Of a DNA stretch of 12,440 nt, positions 1 through 7,771 are shown piece after piece (within the stretch, counting starts at the first letter, position 1; each line of letters begins with the position of its first letter). Source of the stretch: DATNFP01 sp035606335 (GTDB lineage Bacteria > Bacteroidota > Bacteroidia > Chitinophagales > Chitinophagaceae); contig DATNFP010000015.1 in NCBI GenBank assembly GCA_035606335.1, forward strand, positions 1 to 12,440, given 5' to 3'. The notes beneath the pieces were generated by a model, which made no database searches, was not told where the DNA came from, and saw nothing but the letters and a program-made list of their open reading frames with translations. The translations under genes and the position numbers were made by a program.

Positions 1-158
1 AAGAAGCTATAAAGACAGCGGTATTGCTGGCGCAGAGAGATGATATATTACTCGTAGCAGGAAAAGGTCACGAGACCTACCAGGAAATAAAAGGTGTGAA
101 ACATCATTTTGACGATAGGGAAATATTAACAGAGGCATTTAAAATATTAAACAAGTAA
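1..158 (+). CDS. murE: UDP-MurNAc-tripeptide synthetase MurE, C-terminal end only
   Basis: Only the last 52 codons are in the window, in the frame whose first complete codon begins at base 3 and which ends at TAA 156-158. The visible peptide contains AGKGHETYQEI followed by HFDDREI, which is the characteristic end of the third domain of MurE; the GHE-Y segment is strongly conserved in that family. MurE is a cytoplasmic ATP-dependent ligase that adds the third amino acid (meso-diaminopimelate in most Gram-negatives) to UDP-MurNAc-L-Ala-D-Glu. The residues that choose between diaminopimelate and lysine lie upstream of this fragment, so substrate choice cannot be read here. It lies 9 bases before mraY and is clearly in the same operon. 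The truncation is due to the window edge, not a broken gene. Confidence 0.93.
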   Translation, partial: EAIKTAVLLAQRDDILLVAGKGHETYQEIKGVKHHFDDREILTEAFKILNK

Positions 159-167
159 TAAAAGTAC

Positions 168-1439
168 ATGCTGTACTACCTATTTACATATTTACGCGAT
201 CAATTCCATCTGGTAGGTGCGGGTGTATTTAATTATATCACTTTCCGTGCAGCAATGGCGATAATCTTATCGTTGGTGATCTCGATGCTGATGGGGAAAA
301 GACTGATACGCTACCTGCAACGCAAGCAAATAGGGGAAACAGTGCGAGATCTGGGGCTGGCAGGTGAAAATCAGAAAAAAGGGACGCCGACAATGGGAGG
401 CATCATCATCATTGCGGCAATACTAATACCTACACTGATCTTTGCGCGCATATTAAACGTGTATATCGTATTGATGCTGGTATCTACCATATGGTTGGGT
501 ATAGTGGGTTTTCTTGACGATTATATTAAGGTATTTAAAAAGAACAAAGAAGGATTAGCAGGCAAGTTTAAAATAATGGGACAGGTGGGACTTGGCATTA
601 TAGTAGGCACAACGATGTATTATAATCAGCATGTGGTAGTGAGCCGTGAAGTAGTGGATGGACATGCACTGAATTATAAAACAGAAAAAATTGTAAGCGG
701 TCCGTTTGTAAGGAAGGATGAGAATTGCAATGTACATAAGTATGTGACGATGAAGGCTGCTACCACTACTATACCATTTATAAAAACGCACGAGTTAAGC
801 TATACAAAAATTGCACGGTGGATCGGCGGAGCAAAATATGAAAACGTGCTGACCCCGATCGTATATATCGTCTTCGTCATTTTTATTATCACAGCAGTAT
901 CGAATGGTGCCAATATTACAGATGGAGTGGATGGCCTTGCAACAGGTGTATCGGCGATAATTGCTGTATGTCTGGGTGTTTTTGCATACCTGTCAGGTAA
1001 CTACATTTTTGCCGGGTATCTCAACATCATGAACATTCCCGACCTAGGTGAGCTTTCAATTTTTATCGGTGCGTTCATTGGTGCCTGTGTAGGGTTTCTA
1101 TGGTACAATGCATACCCCGCCCAGGTGTTTATGGGTGATACGGGAAGCCTTGCGCTGGGGGGCATTATAGCATCGCTTGCGATCATTGTCCGCAAGGAAC
1201 TATTGATACCCATTATATGCGGCATTTTCCTGGTAGAGAATTTATCGGTGATCATACAGGTATGGTACTTTAAACGAACAAAGAGAAAATATGGTGAAGG
1301 TCGCCGTGTCTTTTTGATGTCGCCTTTGCATCACCATTATCAAAAGCTTGGCTATCACGAATCAAAAATAGTAACCCGTTTCTGGATAGTAGGGATCATA
1401 TTGGCAATAATGAGCATCGTAACATTAAAACTGCAGTAG
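168..1439 (+). CDS. mraY: Phospho-MurNAc-pentapeptide transferase MraY
   Basis: This integral membrane enzyme transfers phospho-MurNAc-pentapeptide from UDP to undecaprenyl phosphate, making lipid I on the inner face of the membrane. The 423-residue product shows the family motifs in order: TPTMGG (73-78), the Asp pair in GFLDDYIK (114-121), NGANITDGVDGLATG (246-260) with the metal/nucleotide aspartates, FMGDTGSLALGG (321-332), and the PLHHHYQ histidine motif (386-392). Many hydrophobic helices span the chain. The protein is about 60 residues longer than the E. coli enzyme. Most of the excess is a polar insert near residues 155-200, before TTTIPF, on what should be the extracytoplasmic side; I recall similar long MraY proteins in other Bacteroidota. 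The ATG at 168 gives the typical MLYYLF start and follows murE by 9 bases. It ends in TAG, overlapping murD by one base. Confidence 0.98.
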   Translation: MLYYLFTYLRDQFHLVGAGVFNYITFRAAMAIILSLVISMLMGKRLIRYLQRKQIGETVRDLGLAGENQKKGTPTMGGIIIIAAILIPTLIFARILNVYIVLMLVSTIWLGIVGFLDDYIKVFKKNKEGLAGKFKIMGQVGLGIIVGTTMYYNQHVVVSREVVDGHALNYKTEKIVSGPFVRKDENCNVHKYVTMKAATTTIPFIKTHELSYTKIARWIGGAKYENVLTPIVYIVFVIFIITAVSNGANITDGVDGLATGVSAIIAVCLGVFAYLSGNYIFAGYLNIMNIPDLGELSIFIGAFIGACVGFLWYNAYPAQVFMGDTGSLALGGIIASLAIIVRKELLIPIICGIFLVENLSVIIQVWYFKRTKRKYGEGRRVFLMSPLHHHYQKLGYHESKIVTRFWIVGIILAIMSIVTLKLQ

Positions 1440-2797
1440 TGGAAGCGAACATTCAAAAAAGATTGGTTGTGTTGGGTGCCGGTGAAAGCGGCATAGGGGC
1501 TGCATTGCTTGGCAAGCAGCAGGGATGGGACGTATTTGTAAGTGATGGAGGAAGCATAAAAGATCATTTCAAAGAAACATTATCACATACAGAAATAGCA
1601 TTTGAAGAAGGCAAGCATACTATTGAGAAAATATTGAGTGCCACTTGTGTTGTAAAAAGCCCGGGCATAAGTGATAAAGTGGAAATAGTAAAGAAGGTGC
1701 GGGAGAAAGGAATAGAAGTATGTAGTGAGATAGAGTTTGGTTATCGATATAAAGGAGATAGCAAAATAATAGCAATAACCGGCAGCAACGGGAAAAGTAC
1801 TACTACCAAACTTACCTATCACATACTTAAAGAAGCAAATTATGATGTAGCGATGGTAGGAAATATCGGTTACAGTTTTGCAAAACAAATAGTAGAGCAA
1901 CCAACTGAATGGTATGTAATGGAAGTAAGCAGTTTTCAATTAGATGATATACATCATTTCAAGCCGGATATAGCAGTGCTGCTGAACATTACTCCCGACC
2001 ATCTTGACAGATACAATTACCAGTTTGAGAATTATGTGGCATCTAAATTCCGCGTAACAGAGAATCAGACAGCATCAGACTACTTTGTAGTAAACATAGA
2101 CGACAACACAATTAAAAATTATCTCACAACCCATTCTATTCAATCAAAACTAATCTATTTCACGATGAGCGAGCAAAACGCAACGAATGACGGCGGATAT
2201 GTAAATGGTGAAAACATGCATATTCAAATTGATGGTGAAGAATTGAATATGTCTATCCATGATCTTTCGATAAAAGGAAAGCACAATCAATACAACAGCA
2301 TGGCGGCAGGGATATCAGCTCGTATAGCAGGCATCCGAAAAGAAAAGATCCGTGAAAGCTTTACCTCATTTGAGGGTCTGGAGCACAGACTTGAATTTGT
2401 CGCAACAGTACGCGGGGTGGATTTTATTAATGACAGCAAAGCGACAAATGTAAATTCCGTATGGTTTGCATTGGAGAGTATGAAGCAACCAACAATATTG
2501 ATACTTGGCGGCCAGGATAAAGGAAACGATTACAATGAATTAAAAGACCTTGTAAAAGAGAAAGTAAAAGCTATTGTTTGTATGGGGGTGGATAACCAAC
2601 CAATACATGAAGCATTTGAGGGAATGGTTGCTACTATCGTTGATACACAAAGCGCACAAGGAGCAGTTGCAGCTGCATATTCATTGGCGACTAAAGGCGA
2701 TGTGGTTTTGCTATCACCGGCATGCGCAAGCTTTGATCTGTTTAAAAATTATGAAGACAGAGGAAGACAGTTTAAAGAAGCAGTACGTGAATTATAA
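1439..2797 (+). CDS. murD: UDP-MurNAc-L-alanine:D-glutamate ligase MurD
   Basis: Cytoplasmic Mur ligase adding D-glutamate to UDP-MurNAc-L-Ala with ATP hydrolysis. The 452-residue product has the three expected domains: an N-terminal UDP-binding Rossmann-like part starting RLVVLGAGESGIG (8-20); a central ATPase with TGSNGKSTTT (114-123, P-loop Lys119), EVSSFQLD (162-169), LNITPDHLDRY (182-192) and Lys203 near the carbamylated-lysine position; and a C-terminal part with EGLEHRLE (312-319), NDSKATN (331-337), LGGQDKG (356-362) and SPACASFD (426-433). The start is GTG at 1439, sharing its first base with the mraY TAG stop. No in-frame ATG lies between it and the Rossmann motif, and the next internal Met is far too late, so GTG is the best choice. 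No Shine-Dalgarno sequence is visible, so translation is probably coupled to mraY. Confidence 0.97.
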   Translation: MEANIQKRLVVLGAGESGIGAALLGKQQGWDVFVSDGGSIKDHFKETLSHTEIAFEEGKHTIEKILSATCVVKSPGISDKVEIVKKVREKGIEVCSEIEFGYRYKGDSKIIAITGSNGKSTTTKLTYHILKEANYDVAMVGNIGYSFAKQIVEQPTEWYVMEVSSFQLDDIHHFKPDIAVLLNITPDHLDRYNYQFENYVASKFRVTENQTASDYFVVNIDDNTIKNYLTTHSIQSKLIYFTMSEQNATNDGGYVNGENMHIQIDGEELNMSIHDLSIKGKHNQYNSMAAGISARIAGIRKEKIRESFTSFEGLEHRLEFVATVRGVDFINDSKATNVNSVWFALESMKQPTILILGGQDKGNDYNELKDLVKEKVKAIVCMGVDNQPIHEAFEGMVATIVDTQSAQGAVAAAYSLATKGDVVLLSPACASFDLFKNYEDRGRQFKEAVREL

Positions 2798-2812
2798 TTA
2801 ACAGGTAGCCAT

Positions 2813-4063
2813 ATGACACAATTATTAAAAAGAACAAAAGGTGACCAGGTGATATGGGGAGTAGTGTTGGTACTCTCATTTATCAGCCTGCTTGCTGTAT
2901 ATAGTTCTACAGGTTCATTGGCATACCGGATGGAAAAAAATGCAAGCTATTACCTGATAAAGCAGCTAATGGTATTGGGTTTGGGCTTATTAATTATTTA
3001 TTGGGTACATAAGATAAACTATACAAAGTTTGCAAGGATAGCAGTAGTTCTTTATTTGTTAAGTCTGCCTTTGCTGGTATATACACTGTTTTTTGGCACA
3101 ACATTGAATGAAGGTTCAAGATGGATAAGACTGCCGGTAGTAAATCTGACATTTCAGACATCTGATCTTGCCAAGCTCGCGCTGTTTATGTTCCTGGCAA
3201 GATTGCTAAGCATGAAACAGAATGTAATTAAAGATTTGAAGAAAGGTTTTGTTCCTGTTTTGCTTCCTATGCTCGTTACTTGTGCGTTGATTGCCCCAGC
3301 CAACCTGTCTACTGCATTAATGCTTGGCTTTACATGTAGCATATTATTTTTTATTGGTCGCGTGCAGATAAAACATTTATTGTTATTAGGTGTGGTTGGT
3401 ATTTTGAGCATTGCTGTTCTGTTTACTATTTCAAAGCTAACGGGCTTTGGCCGTGCAAAAACCTGGGAACAAAGAGTGACAGATTTTGCTGGAGGAAAGA
3501 AAAAAGATGGTAAGAAAGAAGATGTGTATCAGGTGCAGCAGGCTAAAATTGCAATTGCTAATGGAGGACTGACAGGCAGAGGACCCGGAAACAGCATACA
3601 AAGGAATTTTCTGCCACACCCGTATTCTGATTTTATTTATGCAATTATCATAGAAGAATATGGCATAATAGGAGGAGGAATAATAATGTTATTGTACCTG
3701 CTTTTTTTATGGAGAAGCATATTGATCTTCAGAAGATGTCCGTATGCATTTGGTGCGTTCCTGGCGGTAGGATTGAGTGTGACATTAGTATTTCAGGCCA
3801 TGCTGAATATGGCGGTAAATGTGCATTTGGTGCCTGTTACAGGCCTAACATTGCCTATGGTAAGCATGGGAGGGTCTTCGATATGGTTTACAAGCGTAGC
3901 TATTGGTATAGTGTTAAGCGTGAGCAGATATGTGGATGAAATGGAAGGGAAAAAGAAAGCAGGCACAAAAGAAGTAAAAGAAGAGCCTGCAGCAAAAGAA
4001 AAGGAAGTGGTTACTAAAGAGAAGCAAACAACAAAAAGTAAAAAAGTAGCACCGGCAGCATGA
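2813..4063 (+). CDS. ftsW: Septal peptidoglycan glycosyltransferase FtsW (SEDS family)
   Basis: A polytopic SEDS protein that polymerises lipid II into glycan strands at the division septum with its partner class B PBP, whose gene should lie upstream of the window. Across 416 residues I see about ten hydrophobic segments, the SRWIRL motif (102-107), and the extracytoplasmic stretch TGRGPGNSIQRNFLPHPYSDFIYAII (254-279). Its Asp273 corresponds to the invariant catalytic Asp of SEDS enzymes. Near the end are LVPVTGLTLPMVSMGGSS (339-356). Position between murD and murG favours FtsW over RodA. Two polar segments stand out: a Lys-rich stretch at 228-236 in the large extracytoplasmic loop, and a Lys/Glu-rich cytoplasmic tail at about 377-416. 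The ATG at 2813 is 15 bases after murD. The TGA stop overlaps the murG start as ATGA. Confidence 0.95.
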   Translation: MTQLLKRTKGDQVIWGVVLVLSFISLLAVYSSTGSLAYRMEKNASYYLIKQLMVLGLGLLIIYWVHKINYTKFARIAVVLYLLSLPLLVYTLFFGTTLNEGSRWIRLPVVNLTFQTSDLAKLALFMFLARLLSMKQNVIKDLKKGFVPVLLPMLVTCALIAPANLSTALMLGFTCSILFFIGRVQIKHLLLLGVVGILSIAVLFTISKLTGFGRAKTWEQRVTDFAGGKKKDGKKEDVYQVQQAKIAIANGGLTGRGPGNSIQRNFLPHPYSDFIYAIIIEEYGIIGGGIIMLLYLLFLWRSILIFRRCPYAFGAFLAVGLSVTLVFQAMLNMAVNVHLVPVTGLTLPMVSMGGSSIWFTSVAIGIVLSVSRYVDEMEGKKKAGTKEVKEEPAAKEKEVVTKEKQTTKSKKVAPAA

Positions 4064-5169
4064 GCAATATGCGCGTAATAATAGCAGGTGGTGGAACGGG
4101 AGGTCATATCTTCCCTGCAGTGGCGATAGGCCATGCATTGCAGCGCTTGCAGCCTGGTACTGAATTGCTTTTCGTAGGTGCCAGAGATAAGATGGAGATG
4201 GAGAAGGTTCCGCAGGAAGGATTTAAGATAGTAGGACTGGATATCGTGGGATTTAACAGAAGTAATCTTTTGAAAAACCTTTCATTGCCTTTTAAGTTGA
4301 TGAAGAGTAATAAGGATGCGAAGAATATCATAAATAATTTTAAACCGGATGCTGTAGTTGGTGTTGGAGGTTATGCAAGCTTCCCGGTATTGAACGCGGC
4401 ACAGGGATTGCATATACCAACGCTGATACAGGAACAAAATTCATTTGCTGGTAAGAGCAATAAAATATTAGGAAAAAAAGCAGATGCAATATGTGTGGCT
4501 TATGAAGATATGGATCGCTTTTTCCCAAAAAACAAATTGATAATAACAGGAAACCCTGTAAGGAAAAATATTTCAGGAAGCGAGATCACACATGAGGAGG
4601 GTTTGCTTTGGGCTGGATTAAGCCAGAGTAAGAAAACGATATTGATAATTGGTGGTAGCCTTGGCGCTAAGGCTATTAATGAAGCGATTGACAAACATCT
4701 TGAAGAGATAATAAATGAAGATGTGCAAGTAATATGGCAAACAGGTAAGCCGTATTATCAACAAGCGAAACAGCGTGCATCAGGATATAGCAATAATGTA
4801 AAAGTGTATGATTTTATCCGTGAGATGGATTATGCTTATGCTGCCGCCGATATAGTAATATCAAGAGCAGGAGCTTTAGCGATAGCTGAATTATGTATAG
4901 TAGGGAAGCCGGTAATATTTGTGCCTTATCCATTTGCAGCTGAGGACCACCAGACAAGTAATGCAATGGCGCTAGTAGAACACAATGCAGCTTTGATGGT
5001 AAAGGATAATGATGCAAAGGACGAATTAATAAAAAAACTGAAACACTTGATAAGTGATGACGCAATGCAGGAAGTGATGCGAAATAGCCTTGCTAAACTT
5101 GCAATAAAAGACGCAGACGACCGGATTGCAAAAAAAGTGATAGAGATAGCAAAGCAAGAAGATAAATGA
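4060..5169 (+). CDS. murG: UDP-GlcNAc:lipid I N-acetylglucosaminyltransferase MurG
   Basis: Membrane-associated GT-B glycosyltransferase that adds GlcNAc to lipid I, giving lipid II, the substrate of FtsW. The 369-residue product is normal in length. The N-terminal acceptor domain has AGGGTGGHIFPA (9-20), the GVGGYASFP loop (101-109) and QEQNSFAG (124-131). The C-terminal donor domain has IIGGSLGAKAIN (196-207), ISRAGALAIAEL (267-278), which contains the nucleotide-sugar-contacting region, and PYPFAAEDHQTSNA (289-302). All these glycine-rich and catalytic-site motifs are intact. The ATG at 4060 overlaps the ftsW stop in an ATGA arrangement. A second ATG three codons later is possible and would give MRVIIAGGG, but the overlap favours the first. 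The gene ends in another ATGA overlap with murC. Confidence 0.98.
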   Translation: MSNMRVIIAGGGTGGHIFPAVAIGHALQRLQPGTELLFVGARDKMEMEKVPQEGFKIVGLDIVGFNRSNLLKNLSLPFKLMKSNKDAKNIINNFKPDAVVGVGGYASFPVLNAAQGLHIPTLIQEQNSFAGKSNKILGKKADAICVAYEDMDRFFPKNKLIITGNPVRKNISGSEITHEEGLLWAGLSQSKKTILIIGGSLGAKAINEAIDKHLEEIINEDVQVIWQTGKPYYQQAKQRASGYSNNVKVYDFIREMDYAYAAADIVISRAGALAIAELCIVGKPVIFVPYPFAAEDHQTSNAMALVEHNAALMVKDNDAKDELIKKLKHLISDDAMQEVMRNSLAKLAIKDADDRIAKKVIEIAKQEDK

Positions 5170-6527
5170 ATGTAAAAGAAATAAATAGAGTTTATTTTAT
5201 TGGTATCGGTGGTATCGGTATGAGTGCGCTTGCGCGCTACTTCCGTAAGCAGGGAGCTATTGTAAAAGGATATGACAAGACAAAGAGTGAATTGACGCAA
5301 CATTTGGAACATGAAGGGATTGAAGTGCATTATACAGATGATGTTGCCTTGCTTAATAAGGAAACACAACTTGTGGTATATACGCCTGCAGTGCCTAAGG
5401 ATCATAAAGAGCTGAGCTGGTATCGTGATAATAATTATCCTGTTTATAAGCGTAGTGATGTATTGCAATGGATCACAGAATCATTATTTGCAATAACAGT
5501 GGCAGGCACACATGGAAAGACAACGATCTCCACTATGATCGCCTATCTGTTGCGTGAAACAGGATATGGATGCAATGCTTTTTTGGGAGGAATATCTGTT
5601 AATTATGACAGTAATTATTGGAGCAGCGATAAGCAGGTAGCCATAATTGAAGCAGATGAATATGACAGAAGCTTTTTGAAATTAAGCCCCGATGTGGCAG
5701 TGTTGACTGCAATGGATCCTGACCACCTCGATATATATGGTACAAAAGAAGAAATGGAAAAAGCTTTCATTCAGTACACAAAGAATATTAAAGGCGGCGG
5801 AACTTTATTAGTAAAGCATGGTTTGCATAGGGAAGAAGAATTGAAGGGGCCGAAAACTATAAACTATAGTTTGCAAAATGATGCTGCTAACGTATATGCG
5901 TCGAACATTATACAGAAAGATGGTGAGTATGTTTTTGACATAACAGGTGAGAATTGGGAAATGAAAGATATGCATTTGAAAATAGGAGGAATGCACAACG
6001 TGGAAAATGCCGTGGCTGCTATCGCCGTAACAAGACTGTTAGGCATAGACAAGCAGACAGTAAAACAAAAGTTGCCAGGTTTTAAAGGAGTGAAAAGACG
6101 CTTTGAGTATGTATTGAAAACAGATAAGATCGTGTATATAGATGATTATGCACATCATCCGGAAGAGTTGGCAGCATTAATAAAAAGTGCCAAACAACTT
6201 TTCCACAATCGTAAATGTGTTATTGCTTTTCAACCGCATCTTTTCAGCCGGACACGTGACCTTGCGGAAGGTTTTGCGAATAGTCTTGATATGGCAGATG
6301 AGGTGATATTGCTGGATATATATCCTGCAAGAGAATTGCCGATAGAAGGTGTGACAACAAAACTGATCGCTGATAAAATGAGTAATCCTGCCCACACTAT
6401 TTTATCAAAAGAAGGCTTGCTGCAATATGTTGAGACGGCTCCGCTTGATTTATTTATTACAGCAGGGGCAGGTGATATAGACCAATTAATAGACCCGATA
6501 AAAGAGATACTCGAAAATAAAAAATGA
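5166..6527 (+). CDS. murC: UDP-MurNAc:L-alanine ligase MurC
   Basis: First of the cytoplasmic Mur ligases, adding L-alanine to UDP-MurNAc with ATP. The 453-residue protein contains FIGIGGIGMSALARY (11-25) in the UDP-binding domain. The ATPase domain has VAGTHGKTT (112-120, P-loop Lys118), EADEYDRSF (162-170), AMDPDHLDIYG (182-192) and GGMHNVENA (274-282). The C-terminal domain has KRRFE (310-314), IDDYAHHPEE (325-334), FQPHLFSRT (355-363) and ITAGAGDID (431-439). The THGKTT and DDYAHHPEE forms separate MurC from MurD and MurE. The later amide-ligase look-alike Mpl is less likely, given the position between murG and ftsQ and the length. Translation starts within the ATGA overlap with murG and ends in an ATGA overlap with ftsQ, so murG-murC-ftsQ are likely translated in a coupled way. 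Confidence 0.97.
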   Translation: MNVKEINRVYFIGIGGIGMSALARYFRKQGAIVKGYDKTKSELTQHLEHEGIEVHYTDDVALLNKETQLVVYTPAVPKDHKELSWYRDNNYPVYKRSDVLQWITESLFAITVAGTHGKTTISTMIAYLLRETGYGCNAFLGGISVNYDSNYWSSDKQVAIIEADEYDRSFLKLSPDVAVLTAMDPDHLDIYGTKEEMEKAFIQYTKNIKGGGTLLVKHGLHREEELKGPKTINYSLQNDAANVYASNIIQKDGEYVFDITGENWEMKDMHLKIGGMHNVENAVAAIAVTRLLGIDKQTVKQKLPGFKGVKRRFEYVLKTDKIVYIDDYAHHPEELAALIKSAKQLFHNRKCVIAFQPHLFSRTRDLAEGFANSLDMADEVILLDIYPARELPIEGVTTKLIADKMSNPAHTILSKEGLLQYVETAPLDLFITAGAGDIDQLIDPIKEILENKK

Positions 6528-7744
6528 GTGAAAGGCGCAAAATATCGGTACGCAAAATACTCCAGTTGTTGGTAACGATAATCGTATCAGCCGGGTGTGT
6601 CATTGCTATAACAAGCGCTTCTAAAATAGAAAATACAAAAAAGATAAATAGCGTGGATGTGCAGATCAAGAACGATAAATATCACTTTGTAGATAAGCAA
6701 CAGATAATGGATATGCTTATTACCAACAGGCATCTTGATATGACTCATCTAACAATGGACAAGCTGGATATCCATAGTATGGAGAAGATTGTAAGTGCTA
6801 ATCCCTGGATAGCCGATGCCCAGGTATTTGTGGATAATAATCATATACTGCATGTATTGGCAACCCAACGCGTTCCTGTTGCGCGCGTGTTTGAGCAGAA
6901 TGGCAATAGCTATTATATCGATGCTACTACTTATACAATGCCTCTTTCCACCAAGTATGTTTATTATACTCCTGTGGTTACAAATGTTCCTGAGCTGCGC
7001 GATGACAGTATGAGCAGAATATTGAAGTCTGAAATAATAACTATGGTGCGGCGTATAGAAGCAGATACTTTCTGGAATGCGCAAACCTCACAAATAATAC
7101 TGGACTCTGATTATTCATTTGAGCTGGTGCCTGTGCTTGGTAATCAGAAAATTGTTTTAGGAGATACATCAAGATTAAATGAAAAGCTGGATAACCTGTT
7201 TCTTTTTTATAAAAATGTTTTAAATAAAATAGGTTGGGATAAATATGATGTGCTTGATGTGAGATTTAAAGGACAGGTGGTTGCTTCGCCGGCGTTGCCA
7301 TGGAAAGCACCGGTGGACAAAGCGATGAGCAATATGAATTGGGTGAAAAGTATTATAGATGAAGAGGCTAAAGAAAGTACGGACGATAACCCAATGATTG
7401 CAAACAAGCCAAATGGATTAATACAAAAGACAAGTCAAAACAAACAAATAAAAAACACACAACCAAAAGCAGTGCAGCCAAAGGTAGTCGCTGCTATTAT
7501 GAAAAAGGATAGGAAAGCAAATACAGTAAGCCTCAAAAATAATAAGTCAACATCTGTTAAACCAAAACAGCTACAAACCAAAACAGCAGCAACTGCCGTA
7601 AAAAGGAAATTAAAAGTTACGGCAGGGGCTGCTCATTTATCGAAGAAGCAAATTGGAAAAGTGAAACCTCAAACGAAAAAGAAAGCGGACAAAGAAAGTG
7701 ATAATAAAAAGGCAAAACCAAAATATATCTATCAAGGAAATTAA
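6524..7744 (+). CDS. ftsQ: Cell division protein FtsQ with a long Lys-rich C-terminal tail
   Basis: FtsQ is a single-pass (type II) membrane protein linking cytoplasmic divisome parts to the septal synthase. The assignment rests on gene position (murC-ftsQ-ftsA), topology and a POTRA-like region, because FtsQ sequence is poorly conserved. Residues 1-11 are basic, 12-31 form one membrane helix (ILQLLVTIIVSAGCVIAIT), and the rest should be periplasmic. A POTRA-like segment runs from about 41 to 115 (INSVDVQI... ANPWIADAQVFV... LATQRVPVARV). The beta-rich FtsQ core continues to about 255, ending with LDVRFKGQVVA. Beyond that is an unusual tail of about 120-150 residues. From 289 to 406 I count 29 Lys and only four acidic residues, with no hydrophobic core. 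E. coli FtsQ has 276 residues against 406 here. ATG overlaps the murC stop as ATGA. Confidence 0.88.
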   Translation: MSERRKISVRKILQLLVTIIVSAGCVIAITSASKIENTKKINSVDVQIKNDKYHFVDKQQIMDMLITNRHLDMTHLTMDKLDIHSMEKIVSANPWIADAQVFVDNNHILHVLATQRVPVARVFEQNGNSYYIDATTYTMPLSTKYVYYTPVVTNVPELRDDSMSRILKSEIITMVRRIEADTFWNAQTSQIILDSDYSFELVPVLGNQKIVLGDTSRLNEKLDNLFLFYKNVLNKIGWDKYDVLDVRFKGQVVASPALPWKAPVDKAMSNMNWVKSIIDEEAKESTDDNPMIANKPNGLIQKTSQNKQIKNTQPKAVQPKVVAAIMKKDRKANTVSLKNNKSTSVKPKQLQTKTAATAVKRKLKVTAGAAHLSKKQIGKVKPQTKKKADKESDNKKAKPKYIYQGN

Positions 7745-7771
7745 AACAATAACCTGCATAAACGACGCAAT

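Noticed and set aside
2574..2801. 75-codon + strand frame inside the end of murD
   Set aside because: It lies entirely within murD apart from the last bases, in another frame, and shows no domain; murD itself is complete.
3793..4134. 113-codon open frame on the - strand over the end of ftsW
   Set aside because: Its Phe/Ser-rich stretch is simply the complement of the Lys/Glu-rich ftsW tail; there is no independent support for a gene.
4926..5468. 180-codon open frame on the - strand across the end of murG and start of murC
   Set aside because: It is antisense to two genes with intact motifs, has no recognisable domain, and its residue mix is typical of a reverse-frame shadow.
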